Origin: Candidatus Omnitrophota bacterium
GTDB taxonomy: Bacteria > Hinthialibacterota > Hinthialibacteria > JAKQFZ01
Direction: 5' to 3'
DNA: 9,686 bases
Assembly: GCA_029558215.1 (NCBI GenBank)
Contig: JAKQFZ010000815.1
Location: 1-9,686 of the forward strand
Shown here: piece after piece, positions 1-6,476 of the stretch
Numbering within the stretch: position 1 is the stretch's first letter
Layout: each line of letters begins with the position of its first letter
Notes under the pieces: generated by a model
Databases searched by the model: none
The model's input: the letters and a program-made list of their open reading frames with translations, nothing else
Told to the model about the DNA's origin: nothing
Translations under genes and position numbers: made by a program

Positions 1-190
1 TCCGACGGAAACGCCGAGCGATACACCAACGGTGACACCGACGGATACACCGACAGAGACGCCATCCGACACACCGACGGACACTCCGACGGAAACGCCG
101 AGCGATACACCAACGGTGACACCGACGGATACTCCGACAGAGACGCCATCCGACACGCCGACGGACACTCCGACGGAAACGCCGAGCGAT
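1..190 (+). repeat. 84-bp tandem repeat encoding 28-residue Thr-Pro superunit
   Basis: Two full consecutive copies (23-106 and 107-190) appear to differ at only two bases. Positions 1-22 match the last 22 bases of the unit, so the array continues leftward out of the window. Each unit encodes seven tetrapeptides in the order TPTV, TPTD, TPTE, TPSD, TPTD, TPTE, TPSD. From 191 to about 390 the 12-bp tetrapeptide pattern continues in diverged form without the 84-bp order. The near identity of the copies at synonymous sites suggests recent duplication or homogenisation by recombination or replication slippage. Confidence 0.9.
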
Positions 191-1156
191 ACTCCAACCG
201 TGACGCCGACGGAAACTCCGACGGATACCCCGACGGAGACGCCGACATTTACAGTGACGGACACACCAACGGAGACTCCGACCAATACACCTTCAGACAC
301 TCCAACTGAGACGCCGACGGAAACGCCAACTGATGACAGCACTCCGACAAATACACCAACTAGTACGCCGACTTCGACTCCGCTCGCCTATGCGGTTCAC
401 ATTTTGGAGACCACTCCGCCCATAGGGTCGGTTTTCCAGCCCAATCAACTCGACTCGTTGCTGGTTACATCCGGTTACGCGATTCAAGGTTCAACCTTCG
501 GCGTCAGCTATGCGGCGCTGCTCTATGATCAGTCTGGCGTTCTTGCCACCAGTTCTGCCTCTCCTGTAGTCACAAAATCTGGCACCATGACAGTGTCCGT
601 CTCAGCCGTGATGCCCAATTCAGGCACCGTGGTTCTCAAGGCGGCGCTGGTCACGAGCGCCTGGGATATTCTGGCTCAGGACTCGAGGGTGTACAGCATT
701 GCAACCCCGACTCCGACTCCGACCGAATGGTATACAATGCAGATCACGTCCACCGAACCGGATATTTCCCAACCTCTGACGACGTGGCGACTCTACAGCA
801 TCCGAGTTCGCACTGACTATAGAATCATCACTCCGGAGTCAGGTGCCAGGATTCACGCGTCGCTGTGGACCACTAGTGGTCTGCTGAAGCAGAACGCTGC
901 TGTCTTTATGGCGGCGTCGCCGAACCTGAGGAATTACGAGACGACGCTTTCGTCGGTCATACCCGATGACGGCCCAGTCATTCTCAAGATGCGCATCCTT
1001 GACGAGAACTTTGACATCGTGGCAGAGGACTCCAGGACTTTTGCGGTGGCGACTCCGACACCGACCAACACACCAACCGCAACGAATACGCCTGTGCCAA
1101 CACCGACCTGGCCTGCGTCTGGCCTGACGAATGACGAGTGGGACGGTTACCAATAG
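2..1156 (+). CDS. Thr-Pro-repeat surface/secreted protein with two related beta-rich domains (5' partial)
   Basis: The frame is open from the left edge and ends at TAG 1154-1156, so the true start lies outside the window; the GTG at 32 is inside the repeat and is not a credible start. From about 2 to 390 the protein is almost entirely TPTx tetrapeptides (x = D, E, V, S, N), a flexible linker typical of extracytoplasmic proteins. Two domains of about 105 residues follow (nt 386-703 and 725-1051), separated by a short ATPTPTPT linker. They resemble each other, sharing the pattern P-(N/D)-(S/D)-G-x-V-(V/I)-L-K, then (W/F)-D-I-x-A-(Q/E)-D-S-R and ending in (I/V)-A-T-P-T-P-T. Both look like all-beta domains. 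A third TP linker (1052-1108) leads to a tail of only about 15 residues, which is odd because such linkers normally join domains. I do not recognise the domain family. A surface or adhesive role is inferred from composition only. Confidence 0.8.
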   Translation, partial: PTETPSDTPTVTPTDTPTETPSDTPTDTPTETPSDTPTVTPTDTPTETPSDTPTDTPTETPSDTPTVTPTETPTDTPTETPTFTVTDTPTETPTNTPSDTPTETPTETPTDDSTPTNTPTSTPTSTPLAYAVHILETTPPIGSVFQPNQLDSLLVTSGYAIQGSTFGVSYAALLYDQSGVLATSSASPVVTKSGTMTVSVSAVMPNSGTVVLKAALVTSAWDILAQDSRVYSIATPTPTPTEWYTMQITSTEPDISQPLTTWRLYSIRVRTDYRIITPESGARIHASLWTTSGLLKQNAAVFMAASPNLRNYETTLSSVIPDDGPVILKMRILDENFDIVAEDSRTFAVATPTPTNTPTATNTPVPTPTWPASGLTNDEWDGYQ

Positions 1157-1164
1157 GGCCGTTC

Positions 1165-1184
1165 GAGATTGGGAAACCGGTCTC
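1165..1184 (+). other. Stem-loop with GAAA tetraloop just downstream of the TP-repeat gene
   Basis: GAGATTGG (1165-1172) pairs with CCGGTCTC (1177-1184), giving eight base pairs of which two are U-G wobbles, around a GAAA (GNRA) loop. It lies 8 nt after the TAG at 1154-1156. No T-tract follows, so it is not a classical intrinsic terminator. It could protect the 3' end of the upstream mRNA or simply be chance. A competing weaker hairpin (1181-1185 with 1190-1194) overlaps it. Confidence 0.4.
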
Positions 1185-1271
1185 CGATGGGAGAACTCTC
1201 TGTTGGACGCAGAGGCCAGCAACCTTCGAATTGGGGCCGCAGCATGGTGATACTGTTCTCGTGGATTTTTG

Positions 1272-1280
1272 TATTATACA
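1272..1280 (+). promoter_or_regulatory. Possible -10 promoter element upstream of the GerMN gene
   Basis: TATTATACA contains the -10-like hexamers TATTAT (1272-1277) and TATACA (1275-1280), preceded by TG at 1270-1271. It is the most AT-rich stretch of the 154-bp gap between the first two genes and lies about 31-39 nt before the ATG at 1311. No convincing -35 box is visible at the expected distance, so this is only a candidate. Confidence 0.22.
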
Positions 1281-1310
1281 CTTGAACGCGGGGGCGTTTT
1301 GTTGAATCTG

Positions 1311-3359
1311 ATGAACAGGCCCTCTTGGTTTCCATTTACAGTTGTCCTCCTTTTGGTTCTTCTTTCTGAAACAGCCTGCCTTGCGGGGCAGGTCTTTTTT
1401 GTCAAAGACCTTGGGACTTTCCATGCATCTCAACGGGAGGGGCTCGAAACACCACAGGATGCCGTTACGGCGCTTCTTGAAGGCCCAACCGAGGCCGAAG
1501 TTTCCGCTGGAGTTTCCACCGCGATTGCCAAAGGAACGAAACTTCTGGACATGGAGGTCTTTGAGAACGGTGTCCAGATCAATCTTTCGGAAGAGGCCGG
1601 CAAGCAACTTGATGACCAGAAGAGTGAACTCATATTCCTCCAGTTCTTCTGGACGATGGAGCCGTTCGGCAAGGAAGAGAAGGTGAAGATCCTCGTTGAG
1701 GGAAAGCCACTCTCAGACTATATCCAGTCTGTTGCCAATACTCGCAATGACAAGTCAGGAAATGCTGCTGCAAAGATACGGACAACTGCATTCGCTTCGA
1801 AAGCATATATCGTTTTGCTCACGCGGGAGGGCAATCCGTACGCCGTGGAGCGTGAGTCTATTCGGTCGCCTCAGGACGCCCTTCAGGCATTGATTGCGGG
1901 GCCAACGCCCCAGGAAGCTTCTCTGGGTTTGTGCACCGCTTTTCCTTCAGGAACCACGATACTGAATCTTGGGGTTCTTCAGAATGGCCTTCATGCAGAC
2001 TTTTCGAAAGAGATTTTGGAGGGGATGGATGAGGTTCAAGTTGAATGGGCATTCAGACAGATATACTGGACTGCAGCGCAGTTTGGGTTGAACGAATCTG
2101 TGCGAATGTCGATCAATGGGGACGACATCTCGAAACTGCTGGAACGAAGATTCTCTCAGGAATCCCCATCGGTGGATTCTTTGCTTGAGAAGACACCTCT
2201 TGCCGGAGTTGGCGCTGGAGGCATTTTTCGCAAACGTGTCATGCTTTCTGCTCTAGGCGGGTACTTCTGGGACGGCTCGGATTGGAGACTGCAATGTGCT
2301 GTTGTGGAAGGACATGAACCTTCAGACTTTGTCGGCGTCAGACTGGCTGAGCGCGTGAAGGTGTATCTCGAGTCCGAGGGAACTGATCTGAGTGTCGCCC
2401 GGGATATGCACGTCAGGCAGCGTGTTGAGGGCATTTCCGGCAAGCCACGATGGCAGGAAGCGAGTTACATCTGGCTTTCTCAGAACGGTTTCCCCTGCAT
2501 CGTTTATGCGAATTCCACGGGTCTTTGTGATACGGCTCAGGGAGCAACGAGTCGCCGCAACGATGACATACGTTGTGCTGCATTGGCGGGGCAGTATGAT
2601 CCGAACGGAGCGACGGATATCACTGTCCTTCTGAGCGTCCAGGATCTTCTGGGTGATCCGCATGTTGTGGAGCCTGCGCCGCGAGTCGCAACGTTTTACG
2701 GTGCTCAGTCTGCGTCGGGATATGATCAGGGAAGCATGCGAAGCAGACTTCTTGCCGACGCGATTCAACGGTCGTTGACATCATCCATGGCCGGAGCAGG
2801 ATTCCAGTGGGCATCTTCAGTCCCAAGTCGGGGACAGGGTTCATTTGTTGGACAGGTGAGGATTTCTGAACAGCCTTCCGCTCTGGTCGAGTTGAGTGGT
2901 TCTGCCGCGGATCGAATTCGGGATCCGTTTTTTCAGTCTTGTTGTGCGTGGGCTATTTACAGCGGTGTGTGTCGGTACTACGGGGCAGTTCCGAGGCGAG
3001 AGATGTTTTCTGCTGAAGTGGTTTCTCACACCTTTCCGGAGACAATGATCGCAGGTGAAGCCAGGAATGCCAAGGTAATCTACCGCAACAAGAGTGTACT
3101 CTGGGATGGAGAACATGGATTCGCACTTGTTGCCGTGGACGGTTCGGATCCTTTTGCCGCACCTCTGCATCGCATTCCAAAGGGCGTGACTGTTGAAACT
3201 GAAGAAACCTATACCTGGACGATGACGATCTACGCTCCGGAAAAACCTGGTGACTATCTCACCGACTGGCAGATGCACAAGGAAGGTCTCGGTGCGTTTG
3301 GTGATATCATTCGCCATGAGATTACAGTTCTGCCCAATACGTCGGGTCAGACGGAGTGA
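1311..3359 (+). CDS. Exported GerMN-GerMN-(degenerate amidase_3)-Ig-like protein
   Basis: A protein of 682 residues from ATG 1311, chosen because a positively charged start and hydrophobic core (about 8-19) ending near TACLAG form a signal peptide. In-frame TTG codons at 1269, 1299 and 1302 are alternatives; a G-rich stretch lies before 1299. Two GerMN-type domains follow (about 28-138 and 163-278). Both carry PQDA(V/L)xAL(L/I)xGPT, then a V/L-x-NG-x-x-x-(N/D)-(L/F)-S strand, and end with FGxxExVxxxxxG. Residues 306-559 resemble an N-acetylmuramoyl-L-alanine amidase_3 domain: a first strand then YFWDGSDWRLQ, a helix ending RLAERVKVYLESEG, DDIRCAA, LSVQD, an ATFYGA strand, S-RLLADAIQRSL, and PSALVELSG with E527. 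The three zinc ligands expected by alignment seem replaced (G316, S338, Q444), so it is probably catalytically dead. Residues 565-676 resemble an NBR1/FW-type Ig-like domain (AGEARNAKVIYRN...W, DWQMHKEGLGAFGD). A role in cell-wall binding outside the cytoplasm is inferred. Confidence 0.82.
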   Translation: MNRPSWFPFTVVLLLVLLSETACLAGQVFFVKDLGTFHASQREGLETPQDAVTALLEGPTEAEVSAGVSTAIAKGTKLLDMEVFENGVQINLSEEAGKQLDDQKSELIFLQFFWTMEPFGKEEKVKILVEGKPLSDYIQSVANTRNDKSGNAAAKIRTTAFASKAYIVLLTREGNPYAVERESIRSPQDALQALIAGPTPQEASLGLCTAFPSGTTILNLGVLQNGLHADFSKEILEGMDEVQVEWAFRQIYWTAAQFGLNESVRMSINGDDISKLLERRFSQESPSVDSLLEKTPLAGVGAGGIFRKRVMLSALGGYFWDGSDWRLQCAVVEGHEPSDFVGVRLAERVKVYLESEGTDLSVARDMHVRQRVEGISGKPRWQEASYIWLSQNGFPCIVYANSTGLCDTAQGATSRRNDDIRCAALAGQYDPNGATDITVLLSVQDLLGDPHVVEPAPRVATFYGAQSASGYDQGSMRSRLLADAIQRSLTSSMAGAGFQWASSVPSRGQGSFVGQVRISEQPSALVELSGSAADRIRDPFFQSCCAWAIYSGVCRYYGAVPRREMFSAEVVSHTFPETMIAGEARNAKVIYRNKSVLWDGEHGFALVAVDGSDPFAAPLHRIPKGVTVETEETYTWTMTIYAPEKPGDYLTDWQMHKEGLGAFGDIIRHEITVLPNTSGQTE

Positions 3360-3401
3360 ACGCTTGAGACTCAATCCCGGACTGTGGTATATGACTTGCC
3401 C

Positions 3402-4592
3402 ATGAACCAAGGCGAACTCAAACTCCTTCTTCTCTGCCACGGTGTCAGATTGGACTCTTCCTGTGACCTGGAACGTGACGGGAGACCCATGCTGCGTACG
3501 CGTGCGGGTCTGGGAAGCGGGGTTGAACTCATCCTGGCAGGCCGTCTCTATGTCAACGTCCCTGTTTTTGAAAGATTTGCGGCCGAGTCCCCCCTTACGC
3601 TCTTCTGCAGAGACGGTGAATACTTCATCCATGTGGATCCCCGCCGCTCCGTGCCCGTTCGACTTGCTCCCAGACCTTGGTTCTATGATGAGAAGACTTC
3701 ATCCGGAGTCGAGATGCATCGAATTGGTGTGATGCAGGGCACCACTCTTGGCATCTATCCCAGCAAGGTCTGCGAGTTCTGGGAGATGGAGCCAAGGGTG
3801 AACTGCCGATTCTGCTCCACCGGACTCAATGTGGGTGTGAGCGAAGAGGGGGGCAAGACAGTCAGAGACGTTGTGGAAGTCTGCCAAGCGGCAAGAAAGT
3901 TGGACAAGATCACTTTTGTTCATTTCAACACAGGGTACTATTCGGAAGATGCACTCGACATTGTGGAACCTTATGTTGTGGCGGTCAAGAAGGAAACCGG
4001 TCTGCTCATTGGGGTGCAGTGTCCGCCGTCTCGTGACTTGAAGAAATATGATCACCTGAAGGCTGTAGGAGTGGATCATCTGTCATTTTGCTATGAGTTT
4101 CACAATCCCGACTTCTTTGCACGGCATTGTCCTGGCAAAGCAATACATCTGGGACAAAAAGCCTTTTTTGAGGCGATTGAGCACACCTCGCACCTCTTTG
4201 GCAAAGGTCGTGTGTCGGGTGAGATCATCGCAGGACTGGAGCCAATTGAGGATACGCTTCGAGCCATTGATTACATCACCAGTGTGGGCGCTTTTCCCAC
4301 GATCTGCATCTTCCGTCCCCTGCTTGGAACCGACGCAGAACAGGAGACCTCCCCATCGGCGGAAGACATGAGACGTGTCTTCCGGCACCTGTATGAGCGT
4401 CTTCGAGACCACTCGATCATGACGGGAATCGCTCCTGGTGTTCGCACCAGTCTGGTGATTCTTCCCTTTGAGGCCAGTTACTTTCGCAAGGGATGGAGGT
4501 TGTCGGATGTTCTCTACGCGGCGAAGACCTGTCTGGCTCGGCTGATTTATGGTTTGTACTTTCGAGCAAGACTGCTAAGATTCCCAAATTGA
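3402..4592 (+). CDS. Radical SAM protein, distantly like the MSMEG_0568 family
   Basis: A 396-residue soluble protein. Cysteines C124, C135 and C138 (C-x10-C-x2-C, ending NCRFCSTG) fit a radical SAM [4Fe-4S] site with a longer first spacing than the usual C-x3-C-x2-C. Downstream elements fit the TIM-barrel: KITFVHFNTGYYS (about 169-181), GVQCPPSRDL (204-213), GVDHLSFCYEF (223-233), GRVSGEIIAGLEP (269-281) and FRPLLGT (304-310). The N-terminal 110 residues (GVRLD..., then RPWFYDEKTSSGVEMHRIGVM) and the barrel resemble what I recall of MSMEG_0568-type proteins, including long Cys spacing. The reaction is unknown. It sits 14 bp before the prenyl diphosphate synthase, implying co-transcription and a role with the prenyltransferase pair. 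ATG 3402 was chosen; GTG 3384 would add six residues, and neither start has a clear ribosome binding site. Confidence is high for radical SAM, modest for the subfamily. Confidence 0.85.
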   Translation: MNQGELKLLLLCHGVRLDSSCDLERDGRPMLRTRAGLGSGVELILAGRLYVNVPVFERFAAESPLTLFCRDGEYFIHVDPRRSVPVRLAPRPWFYDEKTSSGVEMHRIGVMQGTTLGIYPSKVCEFWEMEPRVNCRFCSTGLNVGVSEEGGKTVRDVVEVCQAARKLDKITFVHFNTGYYSEDALDIVEPYVVAVKKETGLLIGVQCPPSRDLKKYDHLKAVGVDHLSFCYEFHNPDFFARHCPGKAIHLGQKAFFEAIEHTSHLFGKGRVSGEIIAGLEPIEDTLRAIDYITSVGAFPTICIFRPLLGTDAEQETSPSAEDMRRVFRHLYERLRDHSIMTGIAPGVRTSLVILPFEASYFRKGWRLSDVLYAAKTCLARLIYGLYFRARLLRFPN

Positions 4593-4605
4593 CATCCAAG
4601 ACAGG

Positions 4606-5493
4606 ATGAAAGACAGAATGAAGTCTCAGATTGCAACAACGCGACAGGCCATCGAAATTGCTTTGCGTCAGTACCTTCCTTCCGCCAACGGTCGAGACAA
4701 TCAGATATCCAAGGCTATCGAGTACATTGTATCGGCACCTGGAAAGAGGCTGCGTCCGGTGCTTATGCTTGAGATCGCCCGCTGTCTCGGTTTTGCCTCT
4801 GAGCAGATCATGCCGTCAGCGTGTGCCATTGAGTACATCCACACATCGTCACTGCTTCTGGATGATCTCCCCTGCATGGACGATGCCAAGGTTCGCCGAG
4901 GACAACCGACCGTGCATCTGGCTTTCAACGAGTACACTGCCATCCTGGCATCCATCGCTCTGCTGATGGAAGCCTTTGCCCTGATCGCCCGAAATGCGAA
5001 GCAGCTCAATGTTCCGCAGGCGGGGATTGCAGATCTGGTGAGCGACACTGCCCAAACCATCGGTTTGAAAGGCATGATCGTGGGTCAGTACCTGGATCTT
5101 TCGCTTGAGGATTCCCACTTGGAACAGCAGCAGGTGGACTACATCCACGATCACAAGACCACTGTTCTTTTTGAGGCCTCGGTGAACATTGCCTGCACCC
5201 TTTGCGGCGTTGAGAGGCAGATACGTGATGCCCTTGTCGAGTATGGCAGAACCATTGGGAGAGCCTTTCAGATCGCCGATGACATCCTTGACGCCAGCGA
5301 CGAAGTACAGCCCCGCAGCAAGGACAAGCACAAAGACGCAGGCAAGACAACCTATGTGAACCTTCTCGGAATTGAAGGCTCAAAGAAGAGATTGCACGTG
5401 CTTGTCGAGACGGCTGTTGAAGCCGTACAAGTCGTTCCTTCGAACGAAAATCTCCAAGTGCTCGCCAGATATATCGAGGAACAGGTCTCTTGA
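4606..5493 (+). CDS. Polyprenyl (probably geranylgeranyl) diphosphate synthase, CrtE/IspA-like
   Basis: A trans-prenyltransferase of 295 residues, the usual family length. It condenses isopentenyl diphosphate onto an allylic diphosphate in the cytoplasm. Visible motifs are GKRLRP (46-51), the first Asp-rich motif DDLPCMD (86-92) with RR at 97-98, GQYLDL (160-165), the KT pair (184-185) and the second Asp-rich motif FQIADDILD (221-229). The region from HTSSLLLDDLPCMDDA through RRGQPTVH closely resembles CrtE-type GGPP synthases. Serine rather than an aromatic residue stands five positions before the first Asp motif, which in this family favours products longer than farnesyl. The C20 product is inferred, not shown. 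ATG 4606 lacks a spaced Shine-Dalgarno; AGGA at 4603-4606 would instead serve the in-frame ATG at 4618, so the protein may begin at residue 5. The stop overlaps the ubiA-like start. Confidence 0.92.
   Translation: MKDRMKSQIATTRQAIEIALRQYLPSANGRDNQISKAIEYIVSAPGKRLRPVLMLEIARCLGFASEQIMPSACAIEYIHTSSLLLDDLPCMDDAKVRRGQPTVHLAFNEYTAILASIALLMEAFALIARNAKQLNVPQAGIADLVSDTAQTIGLKGMIVGQYLDLSLEDSHLEQQQVDYIHDHKTTVLFEASVNIACTLCGVERQIRDALVEYGRTIGRAFQIADDILDASDEVQPRSKDKHKDAGKTTYVNLLGIEGSKKRLHVLVETAVEAVQVVPSNENLQVLARYIEEQVS
5476..5480 (+). promoter_or_regulatory. Ribosome binding site supporting a TTG start for the UbiA gene
   Basis: GAGGA lies inside the 3' end of the diphosphate synthase gene, 9 nt before TTG 5490-5492. 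It is one of the clearest Shine-Dalgarno sequences in the window and supports the TTG start with TTGA start/stop overlap, meaning translational coupling. Confidence 0.6.
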
Positions 5494-6476
5494 AAGGCAT
5501 CAGCGCAGAGGATAGTGGCGGCCTGAAAGTCTTTCTGGAACTGTTTCGTCCTTTCACCCTGCTTCCGCCCGCAACGGGGATATTCTGTGGTGCTCTGTGC
5601 GCGATAGGAGCGTGGAGTCGCACGGACGCCGATCTTGCCGCGCTTGAAATCCTGCAGAGGCGTTGGTTTCTCATACTTGTGGCCGCCACTGCTGCCAGTA
5701 TTCTGAACGCTGCCTCAAATGTCCTGAATCAGTACACGGACAAGGACATTGACAGCATCAACAAACCTTCAAGACCACTGCCTTCCGGTCGTGTGACGGA
5801 GCGGAGCATTCTGATCCTGACAGGTGTTCTTTTCTCTGTGGGACTTCTGACCGCCTGGGCGCTTTCCTTGTGTGGTTTGGGAGACTTCTTTGTTTTGGCA
5901 TTGCTGGGAACTGTTTCCACGGTGCTGTACTCAGTCAAACCATTTCGGCTTAAGAGATTTCTCTACTTTTCAAATCTTGCCATCGCAGTTCCCAGAGGAT
6001 ACTTGCTGATCGTTGCTGGATGGAGTTGCGCCACTTCTGTCAGCGTTTTCGAACAAAGGGAGCCTTGGTATTTGGGCATGGTTCTCTTTCTTTTTCTGTT
6101 GGGTGCCGCATCCACGAAGGACTTCTCAGACATGCGGGGTGACCAACTTGGTGGCTGTGTCACATTGCCGATCAAATTCGGTGCCCGCAAAGCCGCTTGG
6201 ATGATCGCGCCCTTCCTCACGCTTCCATGGTTGCTATTGCCCTATGACGTTCTCCGAAGGATGAACCACCATCATATCGGTGTGCTCTCGGCGGATCGGG
6301 TTCTGCTGCTTCTTCTCGGTCTTGGCCTGGCGGGATATGGTGCCTATGTAAGCCATCTGATTGTGCGCGCACCTGAGCAACTTGCTCGAAGTGAAAACCA
6401 TCCCTCCTGGAAGCACATGTACCTCATGATGATGGTTGCTCAGACAGGGTTTGCCGCGGCTTATCTCGTCGGCTGA
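5490..6476 (+). CDS. UbiA-family membrane prenyltransferase
   Basis: A 328-residue integral membrane protein that transfers a prenyl group from a diphosphate to an acceptor. The first Asp-rich motif is N80-QYT-D84-K-D-I-D88 (NxxxDxxxD), followed by NKPSRPLPSG; the second is DFSDMRGD (D211, D214, D218). Between them lie YSVKPFRLKR and PRGYLLIVAGW, and about eight to nine hydrophobic helices span the chain, as expected for the family. The NQYxDxDID...NKPxRPLPSG and KDFSDMxGD forms look closest to the chlorophyll synthase, homogentisate prenyltransferase and geranylgeranylglyceryl phosphate synthase branches rather than UbiA or MenA, but the acceptor cannot be decided here. TTG 5490 overlaps the stop of the diphosphate synthase by 4 nt, so the two are almost certainly made together and the synthase probably supplies its prenyl donor. 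The last 16 bp overlap the convergent TPR gene. Confidence 0.9.
   Translation: MKGISAEDSGGLKVFLELFRPFTLLPPATGIFCGALCAIGAWSRTDADLAALEILQRRWFLILVAATAASILNAASNVLNQYTDKDIDSINKPSRPLPSGRVTERSILILTGVLFSVGLLTAWALSLCGLGDFFVLALLGTVSTVLYSVKPFRLKRFLYFSNLAIAVPRGYLLIVAGWSCATSVSVFEQREPWYLGMVLFLFLLGAASTKDFSDMRGDQLGGCVTLPIKFGARKAAWMIAPFLTLPWLLLPYDVLRRMNHHHIGVLSADRVLLLLLGLGLAGYGAYVSHLIVRAPEQLARSENHPSWKHMYLMMMVAQTGFAAAYLVG

Noticed and set aside
1..390. The direct repeats as a CRISPR array or origin iterons
   Set aside because: Repeats are contiguous without spacers, in phase with a reading frame, and encode Thr-Pro tetrapeptides.
1181..1194. TCTCC/GGAGA hairpin as a terminator
   Set aside because: Only five pairs, no T-tract and mutually exclusive with the stronger 1165-1184 stem.
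1368..1386. Lipobox at SETAC in the GerMN protein
   Set aside because: Cysteine follows Glu-Thr-Ala, and Glu at -3 does not fit the usual lipobox; an ordinary signal peptide is more likely, though a lipoprotein cannot be fully excluded.
984..1607. A 207-codon minus-strand frame over 1157-1310
   Set aside because: It spans the intergenic gap but overlaps both flanking genes deeply and shows no protein family pattern.
2841..3632. A 263-codon minus-strand frame across the GerMN protein end and radical SAM start
   Set aside because: It crosses two well-supported plus-strand genes, has no recognisable motif and its composition is Arg/His/Ser rich as in shadow frames.
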